This document shows, in pieces, positions 7,459 to 13,711 of a stretch of DNA of 13,711 nucleotides. Made by a program: the position numbers and the translations under genes. Position 1 is the first letter of the stretch. The number at the start of each line of letters is the position of its first letter. The stretch comes from Paludibacteraceae bacterium (GTDB taxonomy: Bacteria; Bacteroidota; Bacteroidia; Bacteroidales; Paludibacteraceae), in assembly GCA_947445425.1 (NCBI GenBank), contig CANFFA010000020.1, forward strand, positions 1 through 13,711, given 5' to 3'. A model generated the notes under the pieces. That model had not been told where the DNA came from, did no database searches, and was given only the letters and a program-made list of their open reading frames with translations.

Positions 7459-7637
7459 AATGGAACGCGGATTTACACAGAAAATGCGGATTTAAAAAAC
7501 TGATTTAAAATTCTTGGCTGCGCCAAGTGGCAAGCCGAGCGGACTACGTCAATTGATTATGCTCTCTAATCAAAAATGTTTTCATTTTTTTTAATCCGTT
7601 TTTAATCCGTCCAGACCGTGTAAATCGGCGTTCTATT
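7459..7637 (+). repeat. Palindromic intergenic repeat, copy B (179 bp)
   Basis: Copy B is the partner of the repeat at 3373-3550 in opposite orientation. Its ends are GAACGCGGATTTACACAG at the left and, more divergent, GTGTAAATCGGCGTTC at the right. The internal core GCTGCGCCAAG...GGCAAGCCGAGCGGACTACG is almost the same as in copy A. It lies immediately upstream of the promoter of the large T9SS cargo gene. It has no open frame of note. Confidence 0.85.
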
Positions 7638-7774
7638 TCCTTCTAAAATACGACATTATATCTGTCCGATTACTTATTTGAAAGTATTACAAAAAAAACA
7701 AACCACTACAATCTGACTCCATGCGTATACAAAAATAATTAATAATTACTGATTTAAACCATTTTTTTGTTTGT

Positions 7775-9331
7775 TTAATACATATTTATTTCTATATCCA
7801 TATTTCCTTTGACATTAGTTGCAATAAAAGGCTTTGTCAATAAGCCATTCACTTTAAAGCTTTTAATTCGACTTCCACTTCCCAATATTTTCAGATTCAG
7901 TACCGCATCACGATAAACAATATTTGTAAGGTTTAATTCGTTCATTTTATGAATCATCATTGGATTAAAGCTAATGCCATGTGTATTGAAGTTCATCCCT
8001 GCCACAGCATTCAGCATCATGCTCACATAAGCTGTTGCACACCAGGTTTGGCGCTTGCAAGCATCCCAACATTTAATGCCTTCGCTGAGCGTCTCCTGCA
8101 TACCACCATAAGGCAAGCCCGTTACGGGATGCAGTATTTCGTAGAACTGGCAGTCGCGAACTGCTATGTGTGCCAGGTTACGAAGTTCGAAATCCACGAT
8201 TTTTTCTTTGTTGTATTTGGCAGCAGCCAGCACCCAATAGCCGTTTACCTGCGGCCATATCGTACCCGAGTGTCGGCCGTAGCTTGTTTTCTCCACATTG
8301 GAATAACGGGGAAAAGTAGGATAAATACAGGGCAATCCTGCCGGCTCAATATGTGTATTCGAAAATAAATATTCTGACTGCTCTTGATCAGCAACTCCAA
8401 AAAGTATTGCCATGGCTATACCGGCTCCCTCCTGATAATCGCAATTGCCTAGAGGATCGACTAAATAGAGGTATTTATGCGTGGTGGAATTCCAGAAATG
8501 CTTATTGATATTTCTCTTCAAATCAGCTGCTTTTTGCGAAGCCTTGAACCAAGAGATATCCTTTTTCAACACAATAGCCATCGAATCGACCAGAGTGTAA
8601 GCTTTGTAGTAAATACAATTCGTTGACAAAGCCATCATGGGGAGGCCAAAACCTTTTTTAGCACGCTTACCGGGGTTTACATCTACCCATTGTTCGATGC
8701 CACTGTTCAAGCGAGGTTCTCCCTTATCGCCCTGCTTTGCATATACATCGGGATAGGCTGCTACTCCGTCCTGAAAAAAGGAACCACCTCTGAACAAACC
8801 TTTCTCGGCTTCAAACTCATCGGCTTCGAGTTTTTGAAGTTGGTTGATAGTCGATTCGAGGGAAAGTTTCAAGAATTCTTTGTCGTCCGACAAAAGATAT
8901 TGCTGCCAAGCTCCGATTGCCCAAATCGGAGAATCCCAGTATTGTTGGCCGATACGTATTTTTTTTGTTTGATTGTCGATGGTTAGCATCGATGTAAGCG
9001 TGTTTTTAGCGACCTCTGGAAATAGCTGTGCACCCGCTAAATGTACAGTAACGCCGGCATCTCGGGTCCAGGGACTGGGATAATTCACGCCAGCGGCCAA
9101 TACAGGCATTTCGGATTTCAAGAGTCCATCTTTATATGGGCGAATGCTGGTAAATATATCACCCATAGCTATTTGATATGCTGTTGTAAGGGTATCTGCA
9201 CCCGCTCCTTTTAATTTGAGCAAAGGAATAGAAGCATTGATATTGTTGGAAGCGATGCCCTTTGAGAATAACAAAAAAAATAAGCAGTATATGTAGTAAT
9301 TGCTAACATTATAATTTTCACGTTTAAACAT
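7775..9331 (-). CDS. Secreted (alpha/alpha)6-barrel glycoside hydrolase (six-hairpin type)
   Basis: This 518-residue protein starts with a basic and hydrophobic signal peptide (YYIYCLFFLLFSKGIAS, cleavage near residue 28), with no clear lipobox cysteine. The body resembles six-hairpin glycosidases of the GH15/GH37/GH63/mannosylglycerate-hydrolase-like group. The supporting motifs are SPWTRDAG (86-93), where the Arg-Asp pair resembles the substrate-contacting pair of GH15 enzymes; RHSGTIWPQVNGYW (353-366); YEILHPVTGLPYGGMQE (397-413, acidic Glu413); and CKRQTWCATAYVSMML (425-440). A short beta-rich C-terminal tail follows (about 450-518). A role cleaving terminal alpha-linked sugars in the periplasm or outside the cell is likely, but the exact family and substrate cannot be assigned by eye. 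The gene is a single unit between the two T9SS cargo genes; no TAnnTTTG promoter was found upstream. Confidence 0.8.
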   Translation of the reverse strand: MFKRENYNVSNYYIYCLFFLLFSKGIASNNINASIPLLKLKGAGADTLTTAYQIAMGDIFTSIRPYKDGLLKSEMPVLAAGVNYPSPWTRDAGVTVHLAGAQLFPEVAKNTLTSMLTIDNQTKKIRIGQQYWDSPIWAIGAWQQYLLSDDKEFLKLSLESTINQLQKLEADEFEAEKGLFRGGSFFQDGVAAYPDVYAKQGDKGEPRLNSGIEQWVDVNPGKRAKKGFGLPMMALSTNCIYYKAYTLVDSMAIVLKKDISWFKASQKAADLKRNINKHFWNSTTHKYLYLVDPLGNCDYQEGAGIAMAILFGVADQEQSEYLFSNTHIEPAGLPCIYPTFPRYSNVEKTSYGRHSGTIWPQVNGYWVLAAAKYNKEKIVDFELRNLAHIAVRDCQFYEILHPVTGLPYGGMQETLSEGIKCWDACKRQTWCATAYVSMMLNAVAGMNFNTHGISFNPMMIHKMNELNLTNIVYRDAVLNLKILGSGSRIKSFKVNGLLTKPFIATNVKGNMDIEINMY

Positions 9332-9454
9332 AATCTGAGTGGATGTATTTTATGTAATTATTAGAGGATGTAAAAATAGTGCTATTTAAGAGCTTAGATA
9401 AAAAATATAAATAGTCATAGTAAGTTACCCATACACAAATAATCGATATTTTTT

Positions 9455-9609
9455 GAACGCAAATTCCGCAAATTAACGCAAATAAAAAAATAATTTACGT
9501 TTGGTAGCTGCATACTTTAGTTTTTTAGAATGTACTAAAAACAAAGTAAATAAAACAATTGAGCTAACTAAACTATATTAATTTGCGGAAATTTGCGGAA
9601 TTTGCGTTC
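9455..9609. repeat. Third palindromic intergenic repeat (155 bp), different sequence type
   Basis: The left end GAACGCAAATTCCGCAAATT is exactly mirrored at the right end (AATTTGCGGAATTTGCGTTC), and further AACGCAAAT and TTTGCGGAAATTTGCGG blocks extend the arms. The interior is AT-rich and unrelated to copies A and B, but the outermost GAACGC and GCGTTC are shared. It fills most of the 442-base gap upstream of the hydrolase gene. It is another small palindromic, MITE- or REP-like element without coding capacity. Confidence 0.8.
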
Positions 9610-9704
9610 TAAAATGCAGTGTCGACTATACCTGATTAGTTACTTATTGATGTCTTTGTGTTCGAAATATTAAATAACTTTTCGGAATGGATTCAATAAT
9701 GAAA

Positions 9705-9770
9705 TTTTTTAGTTGTTTTTAAGAATTTACTTACATTCCTGCAAGTAAATTCTTAAACGCAACTAAAAAA
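9705..9770 (-). terminator. Very long hairpin terminator after the 583-residue protein gene
   Basis: Positions 9705-9732 and 9743-9770 are inverted copies of 28 bases with only two mismatches, around a ten-base loop. The inner 15 pairs (TTTAAGAATTTACTT) are perfect. The stem begins three bases after the stop codon of the gene ending at 9774. The outer ends are A- and T-runs (TTTTTTAG / CTAAAAAA), so it could terminate in both directions. Confidence 0.75.
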
Positions 9771-9773
9771 AGC

Positions 9774-11525
9774 TTATTTAACAAGCACCTTCACTCTTTG
9801 TTGGCCGGCTTCAACGATATATATACCACTTTTTAATTGAAAAAATTCAACTTCAGATACAACAAACTTCGATGCAAGTACATTACCTAACAAAGAATAG
9901 ATTTTAACCATCTTATTTTTTGCATTGGATACAATCAGCTGACCTTCTTTTGAATAAACAACTATGTCATTCAACACAGTCGATGAAGTAGAATTAATTA
10001 TTGGGCCAACTATTATTGCATCCCCTCCAGTAACAAACTTATTTTGTGAGGCAAGTAAATCAAATGAAGCAGAATAACTATAAGGATTAGCTGTTCCTGT
10101 TAATGTTGCTGTAACATCATTGTAGCTTGTACCGTTATAAAAACCAATGAATGCTCTTGTATTTGTGGCTAATGATGGAGACAACTTAATAGTTGCATTT
10201 ACAGCAATCGAAGGAGTAATTGTCCACTCTACAGTGTTGTATGGTTTATTGCTATCTACAATGCCCGAGAGCGTGGTGCCTACTCTAGCAGAAATTACAG
10301 GAGTTGTACCTACAGCAAAACCATTTATTGTTACTGGATGATAGCTCGTAGCAGATGCTCCGATAGGAAAAGTAAATGCACTGGTTGTAAACGCCCGACT
10401 TACAGCGCCGGAACCGTTGGTTACGATGTAGGCAGTAGGCGATGAATTAGATATCGCAGTGGTGATGGTTAAATTGTACCCACCAAGGGTTAGTTTGTTG
10501 TTATTAAATAACTTCAAATTTTGTATTTTTGTATCACTACTCAACGTAGCTCCTGCAGAGTTATCTAATATAATAGTGCCGATTCCACTAGTGTATGGAA
10601 CTGGGATAGTTTGTGCAATAGAACCGATAAAGTTAAAACTTGCATTATTAGCTGTTACTGTATAATTTGTCAACGCGGAAATATCAAGATTTTCAAAGAA
10701 ATAGCCAATTGTATTACCATTCATAGTTATAGTTGCATTCGCTCTATTTCCTGAAAGCTTTAGATTTTTATAGTATCCCTGGTTAACTATCTGTGAACCT
10801 GTACCATATAATTCTACTGTAAAGGGATAATAGGCAGGATTTGTACTGGTCTGAGCCCTTGATCTCAGTGTTCCTGTACCAGTGCAAACATTAGTTGTAA
10901 AAAAAGTTATGTTAGCTGACTTATAATCCACTAAAAATTTATCGCTAAAGGTGACTTCATTCGTTCCACTATTTACAGCTGTCACAGTTACACCCTTAGC
11001 GAATACCCCTGTACAAACAGCTATTTGGTCCACTCCAATTTTAGAAAAATTAGTAATCGTTCCGTCAGGCATATTAGCTACAGACAATCCTACATTACTA
11101 GCATTCGCTGTTTTCTGGTAAAAACCAGCAGATGTATAACCAATCTGAATGGTGTTATTACCAAGATCAAGCGTCGAATTTGCATCAATATTTAAAGCAT
11201 TTGAAGTTGCATTTACCGTAAGTACTCTGGCAGTAGTATTATTATCTGTAGTAGTATACCAAAGCTTTACAGAACAATTATTTCTTACAGTCAGCGAATT
11301 AATGGTTTGAGTGGCCGGAAGGCCAATAATGGTTAAGTCAGCTCCTGCTGATGCACCATCAATAATCAGGTTGTCGTCGATAGCCGGAGTGGTTCGCACA
11401 GGATTCCAGTTATTAGCTGTCGCATAATTGTTGTCGGTTGTACCGGTCCACGTGTAATCTGTTGCAAAAACAGTTGTTGCCATCATGCAGGCAACAACAC
11501 AAAGAGGTAAGAATTTTGTTTTCAT
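9774..11525 (-). CDS. Secreted T9SS cargo protein, shorter paralogue of the 1270-residue protein
   Basis: This 583-residue protein has a signal peptide (MKTKFLPLCVVACMMATTVFA, likely cleaved after Ala21). A beta-rich module fills about residues 22-505 and matches the first 500 residues of the larger protein almost motif for motif: WTGTTDNNYATANNWNP, NLIIDGASAGA, TINSLTVRNNCSVKLWY, FPIGASATSY, VGTTLSG and NPYSYSAS. It then passes directly into a short C-terminal sorting domain (about 510-583: MVKIYSLLGNVLAS, LKSGIYIVEAGQQRVKVLVK), typical of T9SS type A cargo. It lacks the MBG-like and downstream domains of its paralogue. No enzyme motif is visible. The gene ends in a strong hairpin, so it is likely transcribed alone. 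Function is unknown; an extracellular structural or adhesive role is inferred only from composition. Confidence 0.88.
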   Translation of the reverse strand: MKTKFLPLCVVACMMATTVFATDYTWTGTTDNNYATANNWNPVRTTPAIDDNLIIDGASAGADLTIIGLPATQTINSLTVRNNCSVKLWYTTTDNNTTARVLTVNATSNALNIDANSTLDLGNNTIQIGYTSAGFYQKTANASNVGLSVANMPDGTITNFSKIGVDQIAVCTGVFAKGVTVTAVNSGTNEVTFSDKFLVDYKSANITFFTTNVCTGTGTLRSRAQTSTNPAYYPFTVELYGTGSQIVNQGYYKNLKLSGNRANATITMNGNTIGYFFENLDISALTNYTVTANNASFNFIGSIAQTIPVPYTSGIGTIILDNSAGATLSSDTKIQNLKLFNNNKLTLGGYNLTITTAISNSSPTAYIVTNGSGAVSRAFTTSAFTFPIGASATSYHPVTINGFAVGTTPVISARVGTTLSGIVDSNKPYNTVEWTITPSIAVNATIKLSPSLATNTRAFIGFYNGTSYNDVTATLTGTANPYSYSASFDLLASQNKFVTGGDAIIVGPIINSTSSTVLNDIVVYSKEGQLIVSNAKNKMVKIYSLLGNVLASKFVVSEVEFFQLKSGIYIVEAGQQRVKVLVK

Positions 11526-11896
11526 AAATAATAATTTGATTGGTTTATTTTAATTATATATTGTTTACAGCTAAATGGATAGTTTACTGCTACCCTATAA
11601 ATAAAATTTAACATTTATCAAGATGTCGCTTTAGGTCTTGATAGACTATAATGCAAAGATTTATCTTGAAATTTCGGTCATATTCTGCGCCATTAGCATT
11701 ACTTAGGGCTTAATTAAAAAATCACAACTTATTGATAATACAAATGTAATATAAATTCAATAATGTCACGGGGCACACTTTTTTTATTCAAAACTTTTAA
11801 ATTCCGTGCATATAATTTAAAAATTTCTCATAGAGGATAAATAATCGCTAGAATTTAACTTATTTCACTACTAAAAAAAACCAGTTTTATAGCCGA
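11526..11896. other. AT-rich intergenic stretch upstream of the 583-residue protein gene
   Basis: No gene or RNA is recognised. The only structure is a seven-base inverted repeat, ATCAAGA (11617-11623) and TCTTGAT (11636-11642), about 92-117 bases upstream of the start codon, which could be an operator. No clean TAnnTTTG was found. No strong terminator hairpin follows the kinase stop at 11897. Confidence 0.6.
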
Positions 11897-12853
11897 CTAT
11901 TTAGTTGAACAATTAAAAGCCCATTGCGCAGAACCAAGTGTTCCAGCTTTATTTCCCAGTTGCGCAGCACAAATCTCGGTATTTACAGCACAGGCTGATA
12001 CAACATGTTTTTGCATGGCTTCATTAATCTTTTCGATATAAAAATTTCCACATTCTGAAATACCGCCACCTAACACCACTCTTTGTGGACTAAATACATT
12101 TACAAAACCAGCAATTCCACGTCCTAAGTACTTACAATGGGCATCCAATACTTCCACGGCAATATTATTGTTCTCAAGATAGAGTTGAATGATTAATTTT
12201 CCTGTAACTTCCTCTTTATAAATCACTTCAGCTTCTTCTGAAAGACTTTTAAATTGCCTAATTAATGCTGTTGTAGAGGCATACGCTTCTAGGCACCCGA
12301 CACTTCCACAAGCACAAGGAATGCCATCTGCAATTAATGGAGTATGTCCTAATTCAGCTCCTCGATTGTTGTAGCCACCAAAAAGCTTATTATCAATAAT
12401 GATAGCTCCACCGATTCCAGTGCCAATAGTCAAAAACAAAACATCCGAAAAATTTTTCGCTACACCAAACGCTTGCTCTCCAAGACCCATCATATTGGCA
12501 TCATTATTAACCCATACTGGTAACCCACAAGCCTTTTCCATAATTTCGGACAAATGGATATTAGACCATCCAGCAATATTTTCCGCACCACCAAGTATTA
12601 TTCGATGTGTACGATCAACTATACCCGGGGTTCCTATACCAACACCAATTGGTACAATTTGATGCAATTTTGCATACATTAAAACATCTCGCACTGCAAT
12701 AATCAAGTTATCTATAACTTTATCACTACTAATATTCGCCTCTGTAGGCAAAGTGCCTTCATATAGTAATTCTCCATTTGAACAGACTAATCCAAACTTT
12801 ATAAATGTACCACCCAAATCAATTCCAATACTATATTTTAATTCACTCTTCAT
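11897..12853 (-). CDS. ROK-family sugar kinase (glucokinase or N-acetylhexosamine kinase)
   Basis: This is a cytoplasmic ATP-dependent sugar kinase. Numbered from the upstream ATG at 12883 (328 residues), the phosphate-binding DLGGTFIK is at 22-29, the catalytic base Asp128 is in VNNDAN, and GTGIGG is at 154-159. ExGH (Glu177, His180) and the zinc and signature motif CACGSVGCLE (Cys190, Cys192, Cys197, Glu199) complete the ROK hallmark, and VLGGGISE is the second phosphate region. I prefer the ATG at 12853 (318 residues) because the family fold begins at KYSIGIDLGG and the extra ten residues look spurious. The gene lies downstream of, and on the same strand as, the nagB remnant, which favours an amino-sugar substrate such as N-acetylglucosamine, but glucose cannot be excluded. 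Its own -7 element is at 12946-12953, so it may survive the disruption upstream. Confidence 0.9.
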   Translation of the reverse strand: MKSELKYSIGIDLGGTFIKFGLVCSNGELLYEGTLPTEANISSDKVIDNLIIAVRDVLMYAKLHQIVPIGVGIGTPGIVDRTHRIILGGAENIAGWSNIHLSEIMEKACGLPVWVNNDANMMGLGEQAFGVAKNFSDVLFLTIGTGIGGAIIIDNKLFGGYNNRGAELGHTPLIADGIPCACGSVGCLEAYASTTALIRQFKSLSEEAEVIYKEEVTGKLIIQLYLENNNIAVEVLDAHCKYLGRGIAGFVNVFSPQRVVLGGGISECGNFYIEKINEAMQKHVVSACAVNTEICAAQLGNKAGTLGSAQWAFNCSTK

Positions 12854-12945
12854 TTTTATTATATTAAAAGGTTCTATACTCATTCGTAAATTTATTAAAA
12901 AAAATGTTTTCTATTACAGGTCTTTTCAGGAAGGACTTTGTTAAT

Positions 12946-12953
12946 CAAAAGTA
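12946..12953 (-). promoter_or_regulatory. -7 promoter element for the ROK kinase gene
   Basis: Minus-strand TACTTTTG matches TAnnTTTG in the 140-base gap between the nagB remnant and the kinase. Transcription would start near 12939. No -33 TTTG is seen at standard spacing. Confidence 0.5.
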
Positions 12954-13023
12954 AATTAATAAGCAACGTATATTTCAGTTGGCCATCAACAATTTCTTCC
13001 TTCCACTAAATTTGACAAGTGTC

Positions 13024-13566
13024 CTACAATTTCTTCATGCTTTCAATCTCTTTGAAATACCGATAGGTGCCTACTTTTAGCTCATCAGTTGCCGGCTCAT
13101 CACAAACAATGATTCCTTTGCGATGTAATTGTAAGGCACTGATGGTCCATAAGTGATTTACTGATCCTTCAACAGCTTGATACAAAGCCCTTGCTTTAGA
13201 ATGACCATTGACCATAATCAACACTTCAGCCGAGTCCATAATTGTACCAACACCAACTGTCAATGCTCGTTTAGGAACTTGATTCACGTCGTTGTCAAAA
13301 AAACGAGAATTGGCAATTAGCGTATCGTTAGTTAAGGTTTTGATACGAGTCCGAGATTGTAATGAAGATCCGGGTTCATTAAATGCAATATGACCATCAG
13401 CTCCAATACCACCCAAAAACAGCTTTATCCCTCCAAGTGATTGTATTTTTTCCTCGTAGTTTTTACATTCTTCATCCAAATCTAAAGCATTACCATTTAG
13501 AATATTTACGTTTTCAGATAAAATATCGATATGAGTAAAAAAATTATCCCACATAAAGCTATAGTA
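13024..13566 (-). pseudogene. nagB: Glucosamine-6-phosphate deaminase, 5' part removed by an insertion
   Basis: The surviving frame encodes 180 residues that follow E. coli NagB closely from YYSFM (its Tyr85) to the C-terminus: [17 protein letters not shown] with the equivalents of Asp141, His143 and Glu148, then [53 protein letters not shown] and [11 protein letters not shown]. NagB is about 266 residues, so roughly the first 84, including catalytic Asp72 (MDEY), are missing. Homology stops at codon TAC (13564-13566); the next upstream codon is TAA. An ATG at 13554 could start a 176-residue peptide, but it would lack the catalytic Asp. NagB normally converts glucosamine-6-phosphate to fructose-6-phosphate and ammonia. 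The gene is therefore very probably non-functional here unless a second copy exists. Confidence 0.88.
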
Positions 13567-13599
13567 TTAACCTGACGGTATTATATCGGAATTTTTTCG

Positions 13600-13607
13600 T
13601 ATCTTTG
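13600..13607 (+). promoter_or_regulatory. -7 promoter element immediately before the transposase start
   Basis: TATCTTTG is an exact TAnnTTTG match whose last base is only five bases from the ATG at 13612. A typical start site would fall at or within a base or two of that ATG, so the message would be leaderless or nearly so. Confidence 0.55.
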
Positions 13608-13611
13608 TGGT

Positions 13612-13711
13612 ATGGAAAAGCAAGATTTTAGAACTATATCAGAAGCTGCAAGACTCGTAATTCGCGAAAATGCAATACGCCTCATTAATTCAGGCAAAAA
13701 GAAAAAAGAAG
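13612..13711 (+). CDS. Probable IS630-family transposase, N-terminal fragment (runs off the right edge)
   Basis: The frame is open from the ATG at 13612 to the end of the window (33 codons). The peptide (MEKQDFRTISEAARLVIREN, then AIRLINSGKKKKE) fits the first helices of the helix-turn-helix domain that opens IS630-type transposases, in which a basic 'sGkkkkE' turn precedes the recognition helices. The catalytic DDE domain is outside the window. Another HTH-containing transposase family, or a non-transposase regulator, cannot be excluded from so short a piece. The position next to an interrupted nagB supports a transposase. Confidence 0.6.
   Translation, partial: MEKQDFRTISEAARLVIRENAIRLINSGKKKKE

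Larger units (their letters stand above)
13567..13711 (+). mobile_element. Left end of an IS630-like insertion sequence interrupting nagB
   Basis: NagB homology ends at 13564-13566, within which TA (13565-13566) is a plausible target dinucleotide; IS630-family elements insert at TA. From TTAACCTGACGG onward the sequence is unrelated to nagB and leads after 45 bases into a transposase-like frame on the opposite strand. The right end, the second TA copy and the nagB 5' fragment should lie beyond the window. The family assignment rests on the target site and on a 33-residue N-terminus. Confidence 0.65.

Noticed and set aside
7949..8986. Plus-strand frames of 139 and 98 codons inside the glycosidase gene
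   Set aside because: They overlap conserved catalytic-barrel motifs on the minus strand and show no family resemblance.
11617..11642. Short dyad ATCAAGA/TCTTGAT as a firm operator
   Set aside because: Seven-base arms with a 12-base gap arise often by chance in AT-rich DNA; kept only as a remark in the intergenic entry.
1..13711. tRNA or rRNA genes, CRISPR array, phage structural genes or a defence system
   Set aside because: I looked for these on both strands and saw no supporting sequence; mobile content is limited to insertion sequences and small palindromic repeats.

Overview
The window looks like an accessory region of a Bacteroidetes chromosome, probably a Bacteroidales-type organism with a type IX secretion system (T9SS). 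The reasons are two large secreted proteins ending in T9SS type A sorting domains, several matches to the Bacteroidetes -7 promoter element TAnnTTTG, few Shine-Dalgarno sequences, AT-rich intergenic DNA, and characteristic GAACGC...GCGTTC palindromic intergenic repeats. I cannot name the genus.

Layout. (1) Positions 1-1770, minus strand: an IS91-family unit in which a tyrosine recombinase gene overlaps, by ATGA, a two-tyrosine HUH transposase gene that runs off the left edge. The DNA just upstream of the recombinase start folds into a nested inverted repeat (1684-1770). (2) About 1.9-3.3 kb, plus strand: an IS110-family DEDD/serine transposase with a structured, repeat-bearing downstream non-coding stretch (3113-3262) that is a candidate guide (bridge/seek) RNA. 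(3) 3346-7637: a perfect hairpin, then a 1270-residue T9SS cargo protein bracketed by two ~178-bp palindromic repeats in opposite orientation. (4) 7775-9331: a secreted six-hairpin (alpha/alpha)6-barrel glycoside hydrolase. (5) 9455-9770: a third palindromic repeat and a very long terminator-like hairpin. (6) 9774-11525: a shorter paralogue of the 1270-residue protein. (7) 11897-13566: a ROK-family sugar kinase and the 3' two thirds of a glucosamine-6-phosphate deaminase gene (nagB). (8) 13567 to the right edge: the start of an IS630-like element whose left boundary falls exactly inside nagB.

How it fits together. The kinase and nagB would form an amino-sugar route (sugar phosphorylation, then deamination of glucosamine-6-phosphate to fructose-6-phosphate), but nagB is broken here: the element interrupts it at the codon equivalent to E. 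coli Tyr85, removing the N-terminal part with catalytic Asp72. The hydrolase and the two T9SS cargo proteins form a same-strand, separately spaced group that suggests extracellular glycan handling or surface adhesion; this is inference. At least three insertion-sequence families and three palindromic repeats sit within 13.7 kb, so the region has been repeatedly remodelled. The strongest leads for unusual biology are the nested dyad at the start of the recombinase/HUH pair, the candidate IS110 guide RNA, and the inverted palindromic pair around the large cargo gene.
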